64,000 nt of DNA from Macrosoma leucophasiata (lineage: Eukaryota > Arthropoda > Insecta > Lepidoptera > Hedylidae): positions 19,798,001 through 19,862,000 of the forward strand of contig JAWQUS010000030.1 of NCBI GenBank assembly GCA_036365455.1, written 5' to 3'. Position numbers and translations under genes: made by a program. Under the pieces are notes generated by a model, which was not told the origin of the DNA, ran no database searches, and saw only the letters and a program-made list of their open reading frames with translations. Below, piece after piece: positions 61,885 to 64,000 of the stretch (its first letter is position 1; each line of letters opens with the position of its first letter).

Positions 61885-62090
61885 AAACAAAGCTAAATAA
61901 GTGAAAATATGCAGTAAAAAACGTTTTTAGATTGATTTTGCCTGTTTAATGATGTTGTGTACAATACATGGCCGGAGGCCCATACATTTTTGGAACATCT
62001 CCTTTCCAAGCACATTTCCAAACGCCGAGGGTCGCCATGGGAACTTTTCGATAACAGAAAAACAATGTTACAGGTGTTACAAATAAGTTA

Positions 62091-62341
62091 CAGTGCTCAA
62101 CAAGAAATAATGCACATCGAGCCTATTATAGTGACAATCGGCTAGTTTCGGCTTTATATAGCGTTATCTCTGCTGCACACTGCCTACGCAAGCATCCGTA
62201 GTCCGGTATTGGTCAAAACTTGATCAAAATGGTCGACAAACGTCAAATGGGTAAGGTGCGAAAGAGATAAAGCTCTACAGATCCGAAATAAGCCGATGTC
62301 TCTTCCTGCGGACGATGTGCATTATTTATTGTTGGATACTG
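62091..62341 (+). mobile_element. Family G MITE, complete
   Basis: CAGTGCTCAACAAGAAATAA to TTATTTATTGTTGGATACTG; a TA precedes it, but TT follows. Confidence 0.85.
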
Positions 62342-62517
62342 TTTCTGTTACCTGTTACCTGTTAATATTACCATTGCATAATTTCCATACCTACTTGAAA
62401 ATAGCATGTTATTAGAATCAGAATCAGAAACTCATTCATTCATTTAGGGTGACAGGCACCTATTATGACACGTCAAAAATAAACAAATAAATTAAAGTGA
62501 ATAACAATTGATATACA

Positions 62518-62804
62518 TTTTTTTTTTTTTTATTTAACCGAAGTGGCAAACAAGCATGCAGATCACATTGATGTTAAGTGATGACTGCAGCCTATAGACA
62601 CCCACACAAAGACCAAGGTCAAAATGCAGATGCGTTACCACTCCTGAGGCCTAAGGTATTACGCCTCTGTGCCGGAAATTACAGGGCCGTACATTACCAC
62701 CTGACCGGAACACGACAGTGCTAAACACTACCATTTAGCGGCAAGTATATTAGGTAATGCGGTGGTGCCTACGCCCGCGAGCTCCGTCACTGGAGCTCTA
62801 CCAC
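62518..62804 (-). repeat. Family A, nearly full
   Basis: T-run, GAAGTGGCAAACAAGCATGC, ending GGAGCTCTACCACATG; the last bases of the 5' end differ. Confidence 0.87.
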
Positions 62805-62929
62805 ATGTTAAACAAGATAAAAAAAATATGTAAAGTCAAGAATATCACTAAGATAAAACTAAATATAATATGCTAATATAAAAAGTATATCAGTAGAATG
62901 TCTCATTTCCTTTAGTGTATAATAACAAT

Positions 62930-63073
62930 CGCCGAGAGCTAACAACTTAAATTTCAGAGTGGCAACGCATCTGCATTCTGACCTCCGGCTCTATTGTAGA
63001 TGTCTATAGGATGTAATCATCACTTAACATCCATGTGAACATGCATGCCACTATCATTACATCTAAAAAAATC
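62930..63073 (+). repeat. Family A, old 3' half
   Basis: AGAGCTAACAACTTAAATTT to ACATGCATGCCACTATCATT. Confidence 0.6.
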
Positions 63074-63445
63074 TAAGGCGTGTTACATAGTTCGCGGGGT
63101 TGGCTTGTTCCTACTTACCTAATTAATACTATAAAAATAGAAACCTGCAGATAATTGTATAAACAGAAACCTAATATAACGACATTTACAAGAAAACTAC
63201 ATCAGTTATATTTATTTTAGTATTTATACTTATAAGCCAGTTTTTTTTTTAATTATTAATGCCTATAAAAGCAACGAAGGACCACCATGCCTTGCAGCCC
63301 TCGATCGTGTTTTAGCTATTCGTTTAATATATCCTATTAATTAAAATAAGAACTTACGTGATCAGTTTTATTTATTTTAAACCGTATTGATGATGCCTAT
63401 TACAAATGCAGGACACGGCAAGAAAAACCACTATAATTTGAAACC
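63074..63445. other. Unassigned stretch
   Basis: No gene or repeat supported. Confidence 0.5.
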
Positions 63446-63492
63446 TCTTTGCTGGTGATAGAAGAAACTCTATCACGAGCAAAGAGGTTTTG
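63438..63492. other. Perfect hairpin
   Basis: AAACCTCTTTGCT and AGCAAAGAGGTTT enclose GGTGATAGAAGAAACTCTATCACG, itself a smaller stem (GTGATAGA...TCTATCAC), giving a long interrupted hairpin at the edge of the next family A copy. Confidence 0.7.
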
Positions 63493-63660
63493 TTTTTTTA
63501 TGTAATGGAAGTGGCAAATAAGCTTGCAGTTCATATTGATGATAAGTGATAACTGCAGCCTATTGACACTCACACAAAGACCAAGGTCAAAATGCAGATG
63601 CGTTACCACTCCTGAGTCCTAAGGAGTTATGCCTCTGTCCCAGAAATTACAGGGCCGTAG
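63493..63660 (-). repeat. Family A 3' half
   Basis: ATGGAAGTGGCAAATAAGCT to AAATTACAGGGCCGTA. A plus scrap, GAACTCGAGGGCGTAGGCAC, follows at 63674. Confidence 0.8.
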
Positions 63661-63719
63661 TTTCGAAGTTTAGGAACTCGAGGGCGTAGGCACCACTGCA
63701 TTACCTAATCTATTTGGTG

Positions 63720-63983
63720 TTGTTCTACATAATGAAGGTGACATACAAGAACACAAGTTCACATTGATGTTAAGTGATGACTGCGACCTATAGACACTTA
63801 CACAAGACCAGAAGTCAAAATGTAAATGCATTGCCCCATGTTGTTGTGATAGAAATGATTATTATGGGGCCATACATTACTATCTAACCGGAACACGATA
63901 GTATCGAACACTACCATTTGGCGGCAGATAGATTAAGTAATGCAGTGGTGCCTACGCCCTCGTTCTCCTTCACTGCAACTCTA
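63720..63983 (-). repeat. Family A, variant subfamily
   Basis: CTACATAATGAAGGTGACAT to CCTTCACTGCAACTCTAAG; the longest example of the CTCG-variant 5' end. It reaches the window edge. Confidence 0.75.
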
Positions 63984-64000
63984 AGTAGTGTGGTAGTGTA

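Larger units (their letters stand above)
61323..62005 (+). mobile_element. Family J TIR element, copy 3, split by a SINE
   Basis: AAAGGAGATGTTGC and (G)GAACATCTCCTTT are the ends. A family C SINE sits at 61682-61884; without it the length is close to copy 2. Confidence 0.82.

Overview
The window looks like repeat-dense, AT-rich intergenic or intronic nuclear DNA of an insect, most likely a moth or butterfly (Lepidoptera). No complete host gene could be recognised. The assignment rests on the repeats: tRNA-headed SINEs, poly-A-tailed short elements, MITEs, several LINE tails and a BEL/Pao LTR retrotransposon of kinds I recognise from lepidopteran sequence. That is recall and inference, not a database match. 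Open frames outside transposons are mostly short and uncharacteristic. Bacterial features (operons, Shine-Dalgarno sites, CRISPR arrays) do not apply.

Layout. 1-4.1 kb holds decayed pogo-like, SINE and MITE fragments, including a SINE inserted as a fold-back inside a MITE. 4.1-10.4 kb is a complete, apparently young BEL/Pao element with identical 221-bp LTRs, a 5-bp target duplication and one unbroken 1728-codon Gag-Pol frame. 10.4-15.5 kb is mixed SINEs and LINE scraps. 16-22.6 kb is a huge imperfect inverted repeat with about 1.4-kb arms; its loop holds a TIR element with a short reading frame and a recent LINE insertion encoding RNase H. 23.3-26.7 kb is a nest of LINE, MITE, inverted LINE fragment and SINE. 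28-34.5 kb is a decayed jockey-like LINE split by a 2.1-kb fold-back DNA element that carries a zinc-finger exon. 34.5-50 kb is mostly short repeats with LINE remnants. 50.7-51.1 kb and 58.8-59.1 kb hold the two best candidates for host exons. 51.9-64 kb returns to MITEs, SINEs and nested LINE fragments.

Families are labelled A to O. Family A, a poly-A-tailed element of about 290 bp, has roughly 40 full or partial copies on both strands and takes up about 12 percent of the window by my hand tally. B to F are tRNA-related or SINE-like. G to J are inverted-repeat DNA elements. K to O are other dispersed repeats. The features interact as host and guest: many insertions can be ordered in time by who interrupts whom, and target duplications were readable for about ten of them.

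The most unusual items are: the fold-back element with a zinc-finger exon ending at a splice donor; the three-copy TIR element with a shared reading frame of about 60 codons; a 61-bp hAT-type MITE with 8-bp target duplications; a SINE family with a cloverleaf near its 3' end and a 31-bp palindrome in one copy; and a candidate terminal exon with SGxGSG sites, a hydrophobic segment, a stop and a poly-A signal. All boundaries were read by eye without alignment software, so edges may be off by a few bases.
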